From positions 1-29,265 of the forward strand of contig JBJXEA010000012.1 of the NCBI GenBank assembly GCA_046155285.1: DNA of 29,265 bases, in the 5' to 3' direction. Below, in pieces: positions 15,048-21,713 of the stretch. Position numbers and translations under genes: made by a program. Below the pieces are notes generated by a model. It worked only from the letters and a program-made list of their open reading frames with translations. It was not told the DNA's origin and did not search any database. Position 1 is the stretch's first letter. Each line of letters begins with the position of its first letter. This DNA comes from CAILHX01 sp046155285 (lineage in GTDB: Bacteria; Pseudomonadota; Gammaproteobacteria; Burkholderiales; Methylophilaceae).

Positions 15048-16126
15048 TGCGCGACTCCAGCGGGGGTAGGGCGCACCTCTTGGTTAGGCACCAAGGTATG
15101 CACGCCAACTGTAACCACCTGCTCACCCGCGACTAGCCCTTTGGCAATCAGCACCCCGTCTTCGCGGAAAGCGCCCGCTTCAACTGGCCTTGGGCTGACT
15201 TTATGGGTTTTTTGATCCACCACCCACACCACGGTTTTGCCTTCGCGCTGCGTCACAGCCGTGGTGGGCAGCAGCAAATCTGTGGTTTCTTCCCCTGCAA
15301 ATACCACGCCCGCCGTCATGCCCAATTTAACCGCCTCATCCGCGCCCACAATAGAAACCTTGACTTGAAATGTGCGCGTCGCGGTATCCGCCGCTGGCGC
15401 AACTTCTCGAATTTTTGCCTGATATAGCTTTTCACGCGATGCCCATAGCCTGACACGCGCCGCTTCTCCCGCCTTAACTCCAACCATGCGCGATTCCGGT
15501 ACTGCCACGACCACTTCAAGTTCTTTGAGATCAGCCACTCGAGCGATTACCTCGCCCGCTTGCACCACTTGCCCTGGTTCGGCATGGATGTCCAGTACCA
15601 CGCCTTCACGATCCGCCGTGAGCGCGGTGTAGCGTGTTTGATTGCCCGAAACCGCAGACTGCGAGCGCGTTTGCTGCAACCTAGCCGCGGCCGATTTGAA
15701 TTGCGCCTCGCGTATATCCAGCGCCGATTTGGAAATGAATTTCTTCAAGTACAGTTGGCGCTGCCTGTCCAATTCTGCTTCGGCCAAGGCATAATCAGCC
15801 TCTGCTGCGCTCACGTCCGCCTGCGCTGCCTGCGCCGTCAGCCCCGTGTCTGCACCGTCTAATCTTGCCAGCACTTGGCCTTTATGCACGCTGCTGCCGA
15901 TCTCCACGCGCCGCTCCACGATTTTCCCCGCGATACGAAAGCCTTGCGCCGACTCATAACGTGGCCGCACCTCGCCCACCAGCGCCATTGAAGCAGCCGT
16001 GCTACCAGCTCCCACGGTCACTACCAGCGCTGGACGCGGCGGAGGAGGTGGTTCGGCGGGCTTGCTACAAGCCAGCAAGACGGTTGAGATCAGCATTAAG
16101 ACCACTATCAATTTCTGGTGCTGCAT
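15044..16126 (-). CDS. RND efflux periplasmic adaptor (membrane fusion protein), lipoprotein
   Basis: 360 residues. A lipoprotein signal ends in LLAC with Cys20 as the lipid anchor, then a proline-rich linker. The barrel-sandwich and hairpin parts include GKIVERRVEIGSSVHKGQVL, LDGADTGL and an alpha-helical hairpin (about 95-145). The second lipoyl half is DREGVVLDIHAEPGQVVQAG. Beta-barrel and membrane-proximal domains follow. It bridges the pump to a TolC-type channel. AGGAG lies nine bases before the ATG. It follows the TetR gene by 21 bases and overlaps the pump gene by four. Confidence 0.94.
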   Translation of the reverse strand: MQHQKLIVVLMLISTVLLACSKPAEPPPPPRPALVVTVGAGSTAASMALVGEVRPRYESAQGFRIAGKIVERRVEIGSSVHKGQVLARLDGADTGLTAQAAQADVSAAEADYALAEAELDRQRQLYLKKFISKSALDIREAQFKSAAARLQQTRSQSAVSGNQTRYTALTADREGVVLDIHAEPGQVVQAGEVIARVADLKELEVVVAVPESRMVGVKAGEAARVRLWASREKLYQAKIREVAPAADTATRTFQVKVSIVGADEAVKLGMTAGVVFAGEETTDLLLPTTAVTQREGKTVVWVVDQKTHKVSPRPVEAGAFREDGVLIAKGLVAGEQVVTVGVHTLVPNQEVRPTPAGVAQ

Positions 16127-16147
16127 TTTGTTTCTCCTAATAACGAA

Positions 16148-16780
16148 TCATCTTGGCTGGCGTAACAAACCCCGCATAAGCGCATCTTGCATCATCAAAA
16201 TTCTGGTCAACACGGGTTGCCAATCCACCCAAGGATCACCCTGTTTGGCGATTTCCAATGCACATACACCGTGCATCCCCGCCCACAGCGTCTGGGCAAT
16301 CAAACTGGGTTCTTTAAGTTCTTCTCTAAAGCATCCTGCTTCATACGCCAAATTAACCATTGTCATCAGCATGGCGTAGGTATCCTGATCCGGATTACCT
16401 TTTTCCACTAGACCGTCTTTAGCATCGCAAGGAATTTGCGGTGTCATAAACAACAACCGATAGTGATTGGGATGATTCAGCGCGAACTCGGCGTAGGATC
16501 TGCCCATCACATTCAAGCGCTCTACAGGATCGTCAATCTGCATGATGGCGTGTACGCCATCTGCCAGAGCAAGAAAATCAGTCGAACACAGTTCTTTGAG
16601 TAGTGTTTCCTTATCGGCGAAGTGCAGATACAAAGCGGTGGGAGAGTAGTTCACCTGGCGCGCTATCTCACGCATGGTCACGGCCTCAACACCACGCGCA
16701 ACAAACAGATCACGCGCAGCGTTGAGAATAGCGGTGCGCGTTTGTGATTTTTCTTGTTCTGTTTTATGTTTTGGCGGCAT
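16148..16780 (-). CDS. TetR/AcrR-family transcriptional regulator
   Basis: 210 residues. The N-terminal DNA-binding domain spans about 14-60, with RTAILNAARDLFVARG, VTMREIARQVNYSPTALYLHF and the conserved KETLL. The C-terminal ligand domain contains YAEFALNHPNHYRLLFM and an ending typical of the TetR_C_13/WHG group. It probably represses its own operon until a pump substrate or toxic compound binds. The candidate operator is the triple palindrome upstream of the first operon gene (18052-18092). No strong palindrome lies directly before this gene, supporting control at the operon head. The ribosome site is weak. Confidence 0.92.
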   Translation of the reverse strand: MPPKHKTEQEKSQTRTAILNAARDLFVARGVEAVTMREIARQVNYSPTALYLHFADKETLLKELCSTDFLALADGVHAIMQIDDPVERLNVMGRSYAEFALNHPNHYRLLFMTPQIPCDAKDGLVEKGNPDQDTYAMLMTMVNLAYEAGCFREELKEPSLIAQTLWAGMHGVCALEIAKQGDPWVDWQPVLTRILMMQDALMRGLLRQPR

Positions 16781-16798
16781 GGTGATATAGCGCTAGCG

Positions 16799-17581
16799 TT
16801 AAGTAGAGGTGTCTTTGAAAATACTGCCCGCAATGCGCAGCAATATTTCGCGTGATGGCATAGTTTTACTGCCCAACGCCAAAATTGCGTTTTTCAACCC
16901 CGGAATCACATTGAGCTTGCCCGCCATCATGGCATCGTAGCCTGTTTTGGCGACGCTTTGTGCGCCCATCAAGCCATTTTTCATCACAGCGGCATCTTGC
17001 ATCTGAGCGCGACTCACAAAACCAGTTTCTGTCGCTCCTGGACTAAGCAAAGTTACGCTCACGCCAGTGCCGCGCAATTCGTAATTAAGTGCTTCAGTAA
17101 ACTGCATCACATAGGCCTTGCTGGCGGCATAGACTGCGAAATTGGGACCAGGCTGAAAAGCTGCAATAGAGCCTACATTCATTATTTTCCCAGCTCTGTG
17201 GGTCTTCATGTCTTGCGCGAACAAGACGGAAAGTTCGGTCAAAGCGATATTATTAAGCTGCAACATGTTGCGATAAATATCCAACTTGCCCACCTCACAT
17301 TTGCCATAATCACCATAGCCTGCGTTATTCACCAAGCCTTCTACGATAAAGCCTTGGTTTTTGCAGTCCTCATACAAGGCTTGCGCTTGGCCAGGCAAAG
17401 ATAAATCCATAGCACGAATTTCAATGTTGACCTTAAACTCGCTTTGCAATTGTGTTTTAAGTGCCTGCAAAATGTCTTCCCGACGCGCCACCAAGATGAG
17501 ATTGTGTTGATTTCGCGCCATGATTTTGGCGAGTTCCAAACCAATACCACTTGAAGCTCCGGTAATCAGTGTGTAATTCAT
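16799..17581 (-). CDS. Short-chain dehydrogenase/reductase
   Basis: 260 residues, a classical SDR. It has the cofactor motif TGASSGIG (7-14), NNAG (85-88), and catalytic Ser138, Tyr151 and Lys155 (YAASK). VARRED after strand 2 has Arg residues that favour NADP(H). The substrate is unknown; relatives are annotated as DltE/YqjQ-type oxidoreductases. I start at ATG 17581, with GAGGAG eight bases upstream, rather than at an in-frame codon 24 bases earlier that would run into the preceding gene. It starts five bases after the DUF2147 gene and is followed by the TetR gene after 17 bases, so it belongs to the efflux operon. Confidence 0.9.
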   Translation of the reverse strand: MNYTLITGASSGIGLELAKIMARNQHNLILVARREDILQALKTQLQSEFKVNIEIRAMDLSLPGQAQALYEDCKNQGFIVEGLVNNAGYGDYGKCEVGKLDIYRNMLQLNNIALTELSVLFAQDMKTHRAGKIMNVGSIAAFQPGPNFAVYAASKAYVMQFTEALNYELRGTGVSVTLLSPGATETGFVSRAQMQDAAVMKNGLMGAQSVAKTGYDAMMAGKLNVIPGLKNAILALGSKTMPSREILLRIAGSIFKDTST

Positions 17582-17586
17582 GATAT

Positions 17587-18030
17587 TTACTCCTCTCGTG
17601 TCCAAATTTGGGTACGGCCAAACAGGCTAATGCCCAGATAACCTCGTACTTTTAGTTTTGCGCCGCCGTCAAACACGGTTAATTTAGCCCGATAGACATT
17701 GCCAGAAAGCGGATCGAGAATCTCACCACCCACGTAATCGTCGCCATCTGACTTGAGATTCCAAATAATTTCCATACCCAACATGAGCTGGTCTTTACGC
17801 GCATCTTTACATAAGTTGCAGCGCCTATCCTGCCCGTCGTCAGGCGTGCCACGCTCAATTACTCCACGCAATAAACCTTGTTGTTCCGTGATGCGAATAT
17901 AGCCAGTATGCTTACCTTGATCATCAAAGCTTTTCCACAAACCCACAGGTGTCCCAGAATTGCCCGCGAAAACTAAATGCGGTATTAACAACAAGCATAA
18001 GAGCAGTAATTTTTTAATGCCATTAAACAT
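17587..18030 (-). CDS. Secreted DUF2147 protein
   Basis: 147 residues with a clear signal peptide (KK, then a Leu-rich core, cleaved near Ala22). The mature domain begins GLWKSFDDQGKHTGYIRI and has the family Cys pair in RRCNLCKD, GGEILDPLSGNVYRAK and LKVRGYLGISLFGRTQIWTR. This matches the lipocalin-like DUF2147 family of periplasmic proteins, whose function is not known. ATG 18030 is preceded by GGAG six bases upstream; a TTG four codons earlier overlaps that ribosome site and is unlikely. It is the first gene of the efflux operon, directly downstream of the operator array. Confidence 0.88.
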   Translation of the reverse strand: MFNGIKKLLLLCLLLIPHLVFAGNSGTPVGLWKSFDDQGKHTGYIRITEQQGLLRGVIERGTPDDGQDRRCNLCKDARKDQLMLGMEIIWNLKSDGDDYVGGEILDPLSGNVYRAKLTVFDGGAKLKVRGYLGISLFGRTQIWTREE

Positions 18031-18051
18031 AGTAGTCTCCAAGTAATTTAA

Positions 18052-18092
18052 TTAACGACGTTAATTTAACATCGTTAAATTAACGTCGTCAA
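18052..18092 (-). promoter_or_regulatory. Triple palindromic operator array
   Basis: Three 13-bp sites of the form TTAAC-N3-GTTAA occur at 18052-18064, 18066-18078 and 18080-18092, a strict 14-bp period. The third has one mismatch (GTCAA). Taken together, 18055-18070 and 18074-18089 form a perfect 16-bp inverted repeat around ATC. The array overlaps the promoter of the DUF2147-SDR-TetR-RND operon, so the TetR protein of that operon is the obvious ligand. The binding assignment is inference. Confidence 0.75.
18064..18092 (-). promoter_or_regulatory. Predicted promoter of the DUF2147-SDR-TetR-RND operon
   Basis: On the minus strand TTGACG (-35, 18087-18092) and TTAAAT (-10, 18064-18069) are separated by 17 bases. 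Both hexamers lie inside the palindrome array, so a bound repressor would block RNA polymerase. The -35 matches 5/6 and the -10 4/6. Confidence 0.5.
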
Positions 18093-18151
18093 CAATTTAT
18101 TCAAAAAGACTTGGCCTTGCTTTATTTGGCTATTTGCAGTACTTTCCCAAC

Positions 18152-18230
18152 ATTGCTAGGGGTCTGCTGAAAGGCAGTGAGACACACCCTTTGAACCTGA
18201 TGCGGGTCATGCCGCCGTAGGGAAGCCAAA
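18152..18230 (+). ncRNA. TPP (THI-box) riboswitch
   Basis: The conserved TPP-sensing core is present: a GGGGT segment, a CTGC/GCAG hairpin and GTGAGAC, then ACCCTTTGAACCTGAT (18186-18201), and finally GCGGGTCATGCCGC with GTAGGGAA (18217-18224). The short P1 pairing is TTGCT near 18153 with AGCCAA near 18224. It lies 54 bases before thiC and would lower ThiC synthesis when thiamine pyrophosphate is plentiful. Confidence 0.95.
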
Positions 18231-18249
18231 GCTCTTGTAGACTTTATGC

Positions 18250-18277
18250 TCCTTACGTATTTTGCTTAAGTTAAGGA
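18250..18277 (+). promoter_or_regulatory. Possible Shine-Dalgarno-sequestering hairpin before thiC
   Basis: TCCTTA (18250-18255) can pair with TAAGGA (18272-18277), which contains the thiC ribosome site AAGGA. No T-run terminator is seen between the riboswitch and the gene. A translational expression platform is therefore more likely than attenuation. The stem is only six base pairs. Confidence 0.4.
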
Positions 18278-18283
18278 ACATCC

Positions 18284-20170
18284 ATGAACGCTACAGATAA
18301 AAACCTACACGCCGCTTTCCGCAACCAAACTGCGGAAGTTGATCCGGCCACCACCAAGCCATTCCCTATGTCGCGCAAAGTGTATATCGAAGGCTCACGC
18401 GCCGATATTCGCGTGCCTTTCCGTGAAATTTCTCTGTCTGATACGCCCGCCTCTATGGGCGCTGAGAAAAACCCGCCAGTCATGGTGTATGACACTTCTG
18501 GCGCCTATACCGACCCCGATGCAAAGATAGACATCCGTGACGGTTTGGTCGCGTTGCGCTCAACGTGGATTGCCGAGCGCAACGATACCGAGCAACTGGA
18601 TGGCCCGACTTCTAAATATGGTCACGAGCGCAAGACTGACCCAGCGCTCGCCGACATGCGTTTCAACCTGACGCGCAAACCGCTACGCGCCAAGATTGGC
18701 GAGAATGTGAGCCAGATGCACTACGCGCGTCGCGGCATCATCACGCCGGAGATGGAATATATCGCCATCCGCGAAAACCAACGCCGCGAGAACATGAGTG
18801 AATTACTGCAAACACAGCACAAGGGTCAGGATTTCGGCGCTTCCATTCCTAAAATTATCACCCCTGAATTTGTGCGTGACGAAGTCGCCCGTGGCCGCGC
18901 CATCATTCCCGCCAACATCAACCATCCAGAACTGGAGCCGATGATTATTGGCCGCAATTTCTTGGTCAAAATCAACGCCAATATCGGCAATTCAGCGCTG
19001 GCTTCTAGCATCAGCGAGGAAGTAGAAAAAATGGTATGGGGCATACGCTGGGGCGGCGACACGGTAATGGATCTGTCCACCGGCAAGAACATCCACGAAA
19101 CCCGCGAATGGATTATCCGCAATTCACCAGTGCCGATTGGTACTGTGCCTATCTATCAAGCGCTGGAAAAAGTGAACGGCAAGGCCGAAGATTTAACTTG
19201 GGAAATCTTCCGCGACACCCTGATCGAGCAAGCCGAGCAAGGCGTGGACTACTTCACCATCCACGCTGGCGTGCGCCTAGCCTACATCCCGATGACTGCC
19301 AAACGCATGACTGGCATCGTCTCACGCGGCGGTTCCATCATGGCAAAGTGGTGCTTGTCGCATCATAAAGAGAGCTTCCTTTACGAGCACTTTGAGGACA
19401 TCTGCGAGATTATGAAAGCCTACGACGTGAGCTTCAGTTTAGGCGACGGCCTGCGTCCCGGCTCGATTTATGATGCCAACGACGAAGCGCAGTTCGCCGA
19501 ATTACGCACGCTGGGCGAATTGACGCAAATCGCTTGGAAGCATGACGTGCAATGCATGATAGAAGGCCCCGGCCACGTGCCTATGCATTTGATTAAAGAG
19601 AACATGGAGCTGCAACTGGAACATTGTGGCGAAGCCCCGTTCTACACGCTAGGCCCACTCACCACCGACATCGCCCCAGGCTACGACCACATCACCAGCG
19701 GCATAGGCGCGGCGATGATAGGTTGGTACGGCTGTGCCATGCTTTGCTATGTAACCCCAAAAGAACATCTGGGTTTGCCGGAAAAAGAAGACGTGCGCGT
19801 CGGCATCATCACCTACAAAATCGCCGCCCACGCCGCCGACCTCGCCAAAGGCCATCCCGGCGCACAAATACGAGACAATGCGCTGTCCAAAGCGCGATTC
19901 GAATTCCGTTGGGACGACCAGTTCAACCTAGGACTCGACCCCGACAAAGCCAAGGAATTCCACGACGAAACCCTGCCACAGGAAGGTGCGAAATTAGCGC
20001 ACTTCTGCTCTATGTGTGGCCCGCATTTCTGCTCCATGAAGATTACTCAAGATGTGCGCGACTATGCGGCAACACTTGGTGTTTCAGAAGAGGAAGGGCT
20101 AGCCAAGGGCATGGAAGCCAAGGCGATTGAGTTTGTGAAAAAAGGAGTTGAAGTGTATCAAAAAGCTTGA
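18284..20170 (+). CDS. thiC: Phosphomethylpyrimidine synthase ThiC
   Basis: 628 residues, full length. This radical-SAM enzyme converts aminoimidazole ribotide to hydroxymethylpyrimidine phosphate in thiamine synthesis. It shows the ThiC N-terminal domain (RKVYIEGSRADIRVPFREI in part), the barrel motifs SRGGSIMAKWC, SLGDGLRPGS, EGPGHVPMH, GPLTTDIAPGYDHI, and the C-terminal [4Fe-4S] motif Cys575-X2-Cys578-X4-Cys583. AAGGA precedes the ATG by seven bases. It is controlled by the riboswitch upstream and transcribed divergently from the DUF2147 operon. No other thi genes are adjacent. Confidence 0.98.
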   Translation: MNATDKNLHAAFRNQTAEVDPATTKPFPMSRKVYIEGSRADIRVPFREISLSDTPASMGAEKNPPVMVYDTSGAYTDPDAKIDIRDGLVALRSTWIAERNDTEQLDGPTSKYGHERKTDPALADMRFNLTRKPLRAKIGENVSQMHYARRGIITPEMEYIAIRENQRRENMSELLQTQHKGQDFGASIPKIITPEFVRDEVARGRAIIPANINHPELEPMIIGRNFLVKINANIGNSALASSISEEVEKMVWGIRWGGDTVMDLSTGKNIHETREWIIRNSPVPIGTVPIYQALEKVNGKAEDLTWEIFRDTLIEQAEQGVDYFTIHAGVRLAYIPMTAKRMTGIVSRGGSIMAKWCLSHHKESFLYEHFEDICEIMKAYDVSFSLGDGLRPGSIYDANDEAQFAELRTLGELTQIAWKHDVQCMIEGPGHVPMHLIKENMELQLEHCGEAPFYTLGPLTTDIAPGYDHITSGIGAAMIGWYGCAMLCYVTPKEHLGLPEKEDVRVGIITYKIAAHAADLAKGHPGAQIRDNALSKARFEFRWDDQFNLGLDPDKAKEFHDETLPQEGAKLAHFCSMCGPHFCSMKITQDVRDYAATLGVSEEEGLAKGMEAKAIEFVKKGVEVYQKA

Positions 20171-20197
20171 TTAGGAATTTCAGGCCGCTATTCCTAA
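20171..20197 (+). terminator. Weak inverted repeat after thiC, possible terminator
   Basis: TTAGGAAT (20171-20178) and ATTCCTAA (20190-20197) form a perfect eight-base stem directly after the thiC stop, followed by ATTTTG. The stem is AT-rich and the T-run short, so termination efficiency is doubtful. Confidence 0.35.
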
Positions 20198-20223
20198 ATT
20201 TTGAGTGTATAGCCAATAACGCA

Positions 20224-20253
20224 ATGTGTATAATTAGGTTGTTTTATACACAT
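20224..20253 (+). promoter_or_regulatory. vapBC operator/promoter inverted repeat
   Basis: ATGTGTATAA (20224-20233) and TTATACACAT (20244-20253) are perfect 10-bp arms with a 10-bp spacer, directly before the vapB ribosome site. The left arm and spacer include TATAAT (20229-20234), a perfect -10. Autoregulation by the VapBC complex at such a site is typical of the family. Confidence 0.65.
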
Positions 20254-20267
20254 CAGGAGGCCGCATC

Positions 20268-20492
20268 ATGCGTACCAACATTGATATTGACGACACCATC
20301 ATGCAAAACGCCATGCAAGCAGGTGGGTTCAAAACCAAGAAAGAGGCAGTTGAGGCAGGTTTAAGCTTGCTGGCGCAGCGCTTCAAGCAACGTGAAATTC
20401 TCAACCTGTTCGGCAAGGTAGACTGGGAAGGTGATTTGAACGACATGCGTACCAGCAAATACGCCGAGGCGAATTTAGCTAAAGCTGCATGA
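20268..20492 (+). CDS. vapB: VapB-type antitoxin
   Basis: 74 residues. MRTNIDIDDTIMQNAM followed by KTKKEAVEAGLSLLAQR is the ribbon-helix-helix DNA-binding pattern of VapB antitoxins. The C-terminal part (GKVDWEGDLNDMR, about 50-62) is the toxin-neutralising tail. A perfect AGGAGG lies eight bases upstream. The stop overlaps the vapC start by four bases (ATGA). It represses the pair and blocks the RNase activity of VapC. Confidence 0.9.
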   Translation: MRTNIDIDDTIMQNAMQAGGFKTKKEAVEAGLSLLAQRFKQREILNLFGKVDWEGDLNDMRTSKYAEANLAKAA

Positions 20493-20881
20493 TATTAGTT
20501 GATAGCACAGTATGGATTGATGCGCTTCGCGGCACTGAAACAAGCCAAGTGACGTGGCTACGCCACAATCTTGGCGGAGCGTATATCGTAGTGGGTGATT
20601 TAATTCTCACTGAAGTGTTACAAGGTGTGTCCGAGCACAAAACGCAACAGACCGAACAGCATCTATTACAATTTCCCATCGTTCAACTTGGCGGTGAAAA
20701 AATCGCCATCTTAGCCGCCAAGCATTACCGAGGCTTAAGAAGCAGAGGCTACACTATCCGCAAAACGATGGATTTACTCATCGCCACTTGGTGCATCGTT
20801 AATGATGCCGAACTACTCCACAACGACCGCGACTTTGAGCCTTTTGAGCAGCATCTAGGCTTACAAACGGTTAAAACCTGA
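20489..20881 (+). CDS. vapC: VapC-type PIN-domain ribonuclease toxin
   Basis: 130 residues. The PIN-domain acid set is present: Asp5 (ILVDSTVWID), Glu42 (LTEVLQG), Asp95 (RKTMDLLIA) and Asp113 (HNDRDF). The toxin is therefore predicted to be active against tRNA or rRNA targets, as known for VapC proteins. It is translated by overlap with vapB. The pair is located between thiC and a degenerate accessory stretch. Confidence 0.92.
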   Translation: MILVDSTVWIDALRGTETSQVTWLRHNLGGAYIVVGDLILTEVLQGVSEHKTQQTEQHLLQFPIVQLGGEKIAILAAKHYRGLRSRGYTIRKTMDLLIATWCIVNDAELLHNDRDFEPFEQHLGLQTVKT

Positions 20882-20885
20882 CACC

Positions 20886-20984
20886 ATGGACGGAAAATTA
20901 TTTTCGCAGGACTTTCTGCTGCACGGCATCTCCTCAACGCCGGGTTGGGAGCAACTATCTGAAGCAACATTGAACAGCTTTTAA
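20886..20984 (+). pseudogene. Small open frame, possible N-terminal fragment of a DNA methylase-like gene
   Basis: A 32-codon frame from ATG 20886 to TAA 20984 includes KLFSQDFLLHGISSTPGW. From memory this resembles the first residues of some N6-adenine DNA methylase / type IIG restriction proteins, but I cannot confirm it without a search. No ribosome site is obvious and no downstream frame continues it. It may be a truncated remnant or chance coding. Confidence 0.3.
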
Positions 20985-20988
20985 CTTA

Positions 20989-21019
20989 GCCGCTCCTTGT
21001 CCTTTGGACAAGGAGCGGC
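20989..21019. repeat. Perfect 14-bp hairpin
   Basis: GCCGCTCCTTGTCC (20989-21002) and its exact inverse (21006-21019) are separated by TTT. There is no T-run on either side. It is thus not a standard terminator, and may be a short palindromic repeat or a mobile-element scar. Confidence 0.7.
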
Positions 21020-21021
21020 AG

Positions 21022-21242
21022 TTGGAACCTGAGGTGGCACTAGGACTGGTTTTGAAAAACTTGCTCATGAAGCTTGCCTAGAGCGCAATTACATATCTTT
21101 GCTGGAGCTGGGTCGTAACACAGTGAGTATTAAAACGATGTTTAAGCTTGTACCTGTTTTAGATGTGACCATTTTAGAGTTGTTACGTGAAGTAGAAACG
21201 CTAGGCGCTAGGCACGCCACCCGCGAAAAACCGATTAACTAA
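21022..21242 (+). pseudogene. Broken XRE-family helix-turn-helix regulator
   Basis: The start region reads EVALGLVLK in one frame (from about 21031). The continuation, FEKLAHEACLERNYISLLEL then IKTMFKLVPVLDVTI, is in another frame from 21051 and runs to TAA at 21242. Intact XRE proteins have a segment like LRxEAGLTQ between these parts, so a small deletion with a frame change has removed helix 1. The second part holds the recognition-helix pattern of an XRE domain. It probably does not give a functional protein. Confidence 0.7.
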
Positions 21243-21250
21243 AACCCAAT

Positions 21251-21280
21251 AAAAAAGCCAACCGAAAGGTTGGCTTTTTT
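21251..21280. terminator. Bidirectional rho-independent terminator
   Basis: Arms of 13 bases (21251-21263 and 21268-21280) with a GAAA loop have core AGCCAACC/GGTTGGCT. They have A6 on one side and T6 on the other. It ends rpsT from the minus strand and the vapBC region from the plus strand. Confidence 0.93.
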
Positions 21281-21301
21281 GTGCGTCTTAACAACAGCGT
21301 A

Positions 21302-21565
21302 TTACGCCATTGCTTTGATCGCGGCAGACAAACGGCTCTTGTGACGTGCTGCTTTATTCTTGTGGATGATGTCTTTGTCGGCAATACGGTCAATCACGCT
21401 GGTGTTGGCTTCAAACAAGGCCTTGGCAGCGACTTTGTCGCCCGCCAAAATGGCTTTTGCTACGTTTTTAATTGCGGTACGCAGCTCAGAACGCAAGCTT
21501 GCATTGTGACCACGTTGTTTTACTGCTTGTCTTGCACGTTTACGTGCTTGGGTAGTGTTAGCCAT
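21302..21565 (-). CDS. rpsT: 30S ribosomal protein S20
   Basis: 87 residues, normal length. MANTTQARKRARQA, then RSELRTAIKN, and KNKAARHKSRLSA at the end are the conserved S20 pattern, a basic helical protein that binds 16S rRNA early in 30S assembly. GGAG lies eight bases upstream. It has its own promoter (21616-21644) and terminator (21251-21280), and is divergent from murJ, a common arrangement in betaproteobacteria. Confidence 0.98.
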   Translation of the reverse strand: MANTTQARKRARQAVKQRGHNASLRSELRTAIKNVAKAILAGDKVAAKALFEANTSVIDRIADKDIIHKNKAARHKSRLSAAIKAMA

Positions 21566-21615
21566 TCAATTACTCCAGAAATTCTGCTTTGTTAAGCCAA
21601 AATCGAAAACGCGCA

Positions 21616-21644
21616 ATCATACAGACGCATGATGCTTTTTGCAA
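21616..21644 (-). promoter_or_regulatory. Predicted rpsT promoter
   Basis: On the minus strand TTGCAA (21639-21644) and TATGAT (21616-21621) are 17 bases apart. They lie about 50 bases before the rpsT start. Matches to consensus are 4/6 and 5/6. Confidence 0.55.
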
Positions 21645-21713
21645 GGCGAAATAGCAGGGGGACGCATGGTAACATGCGATTCTTAATCAAGCATTTATAA
21701 AGCAGCACACGCC

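Noticed and set aside
20989..21019. Hairpin as a rho-independent terminator for vapBC
   Set aside because: There is no T-run on either side; the terminator at 21251-21280 is far stronger.
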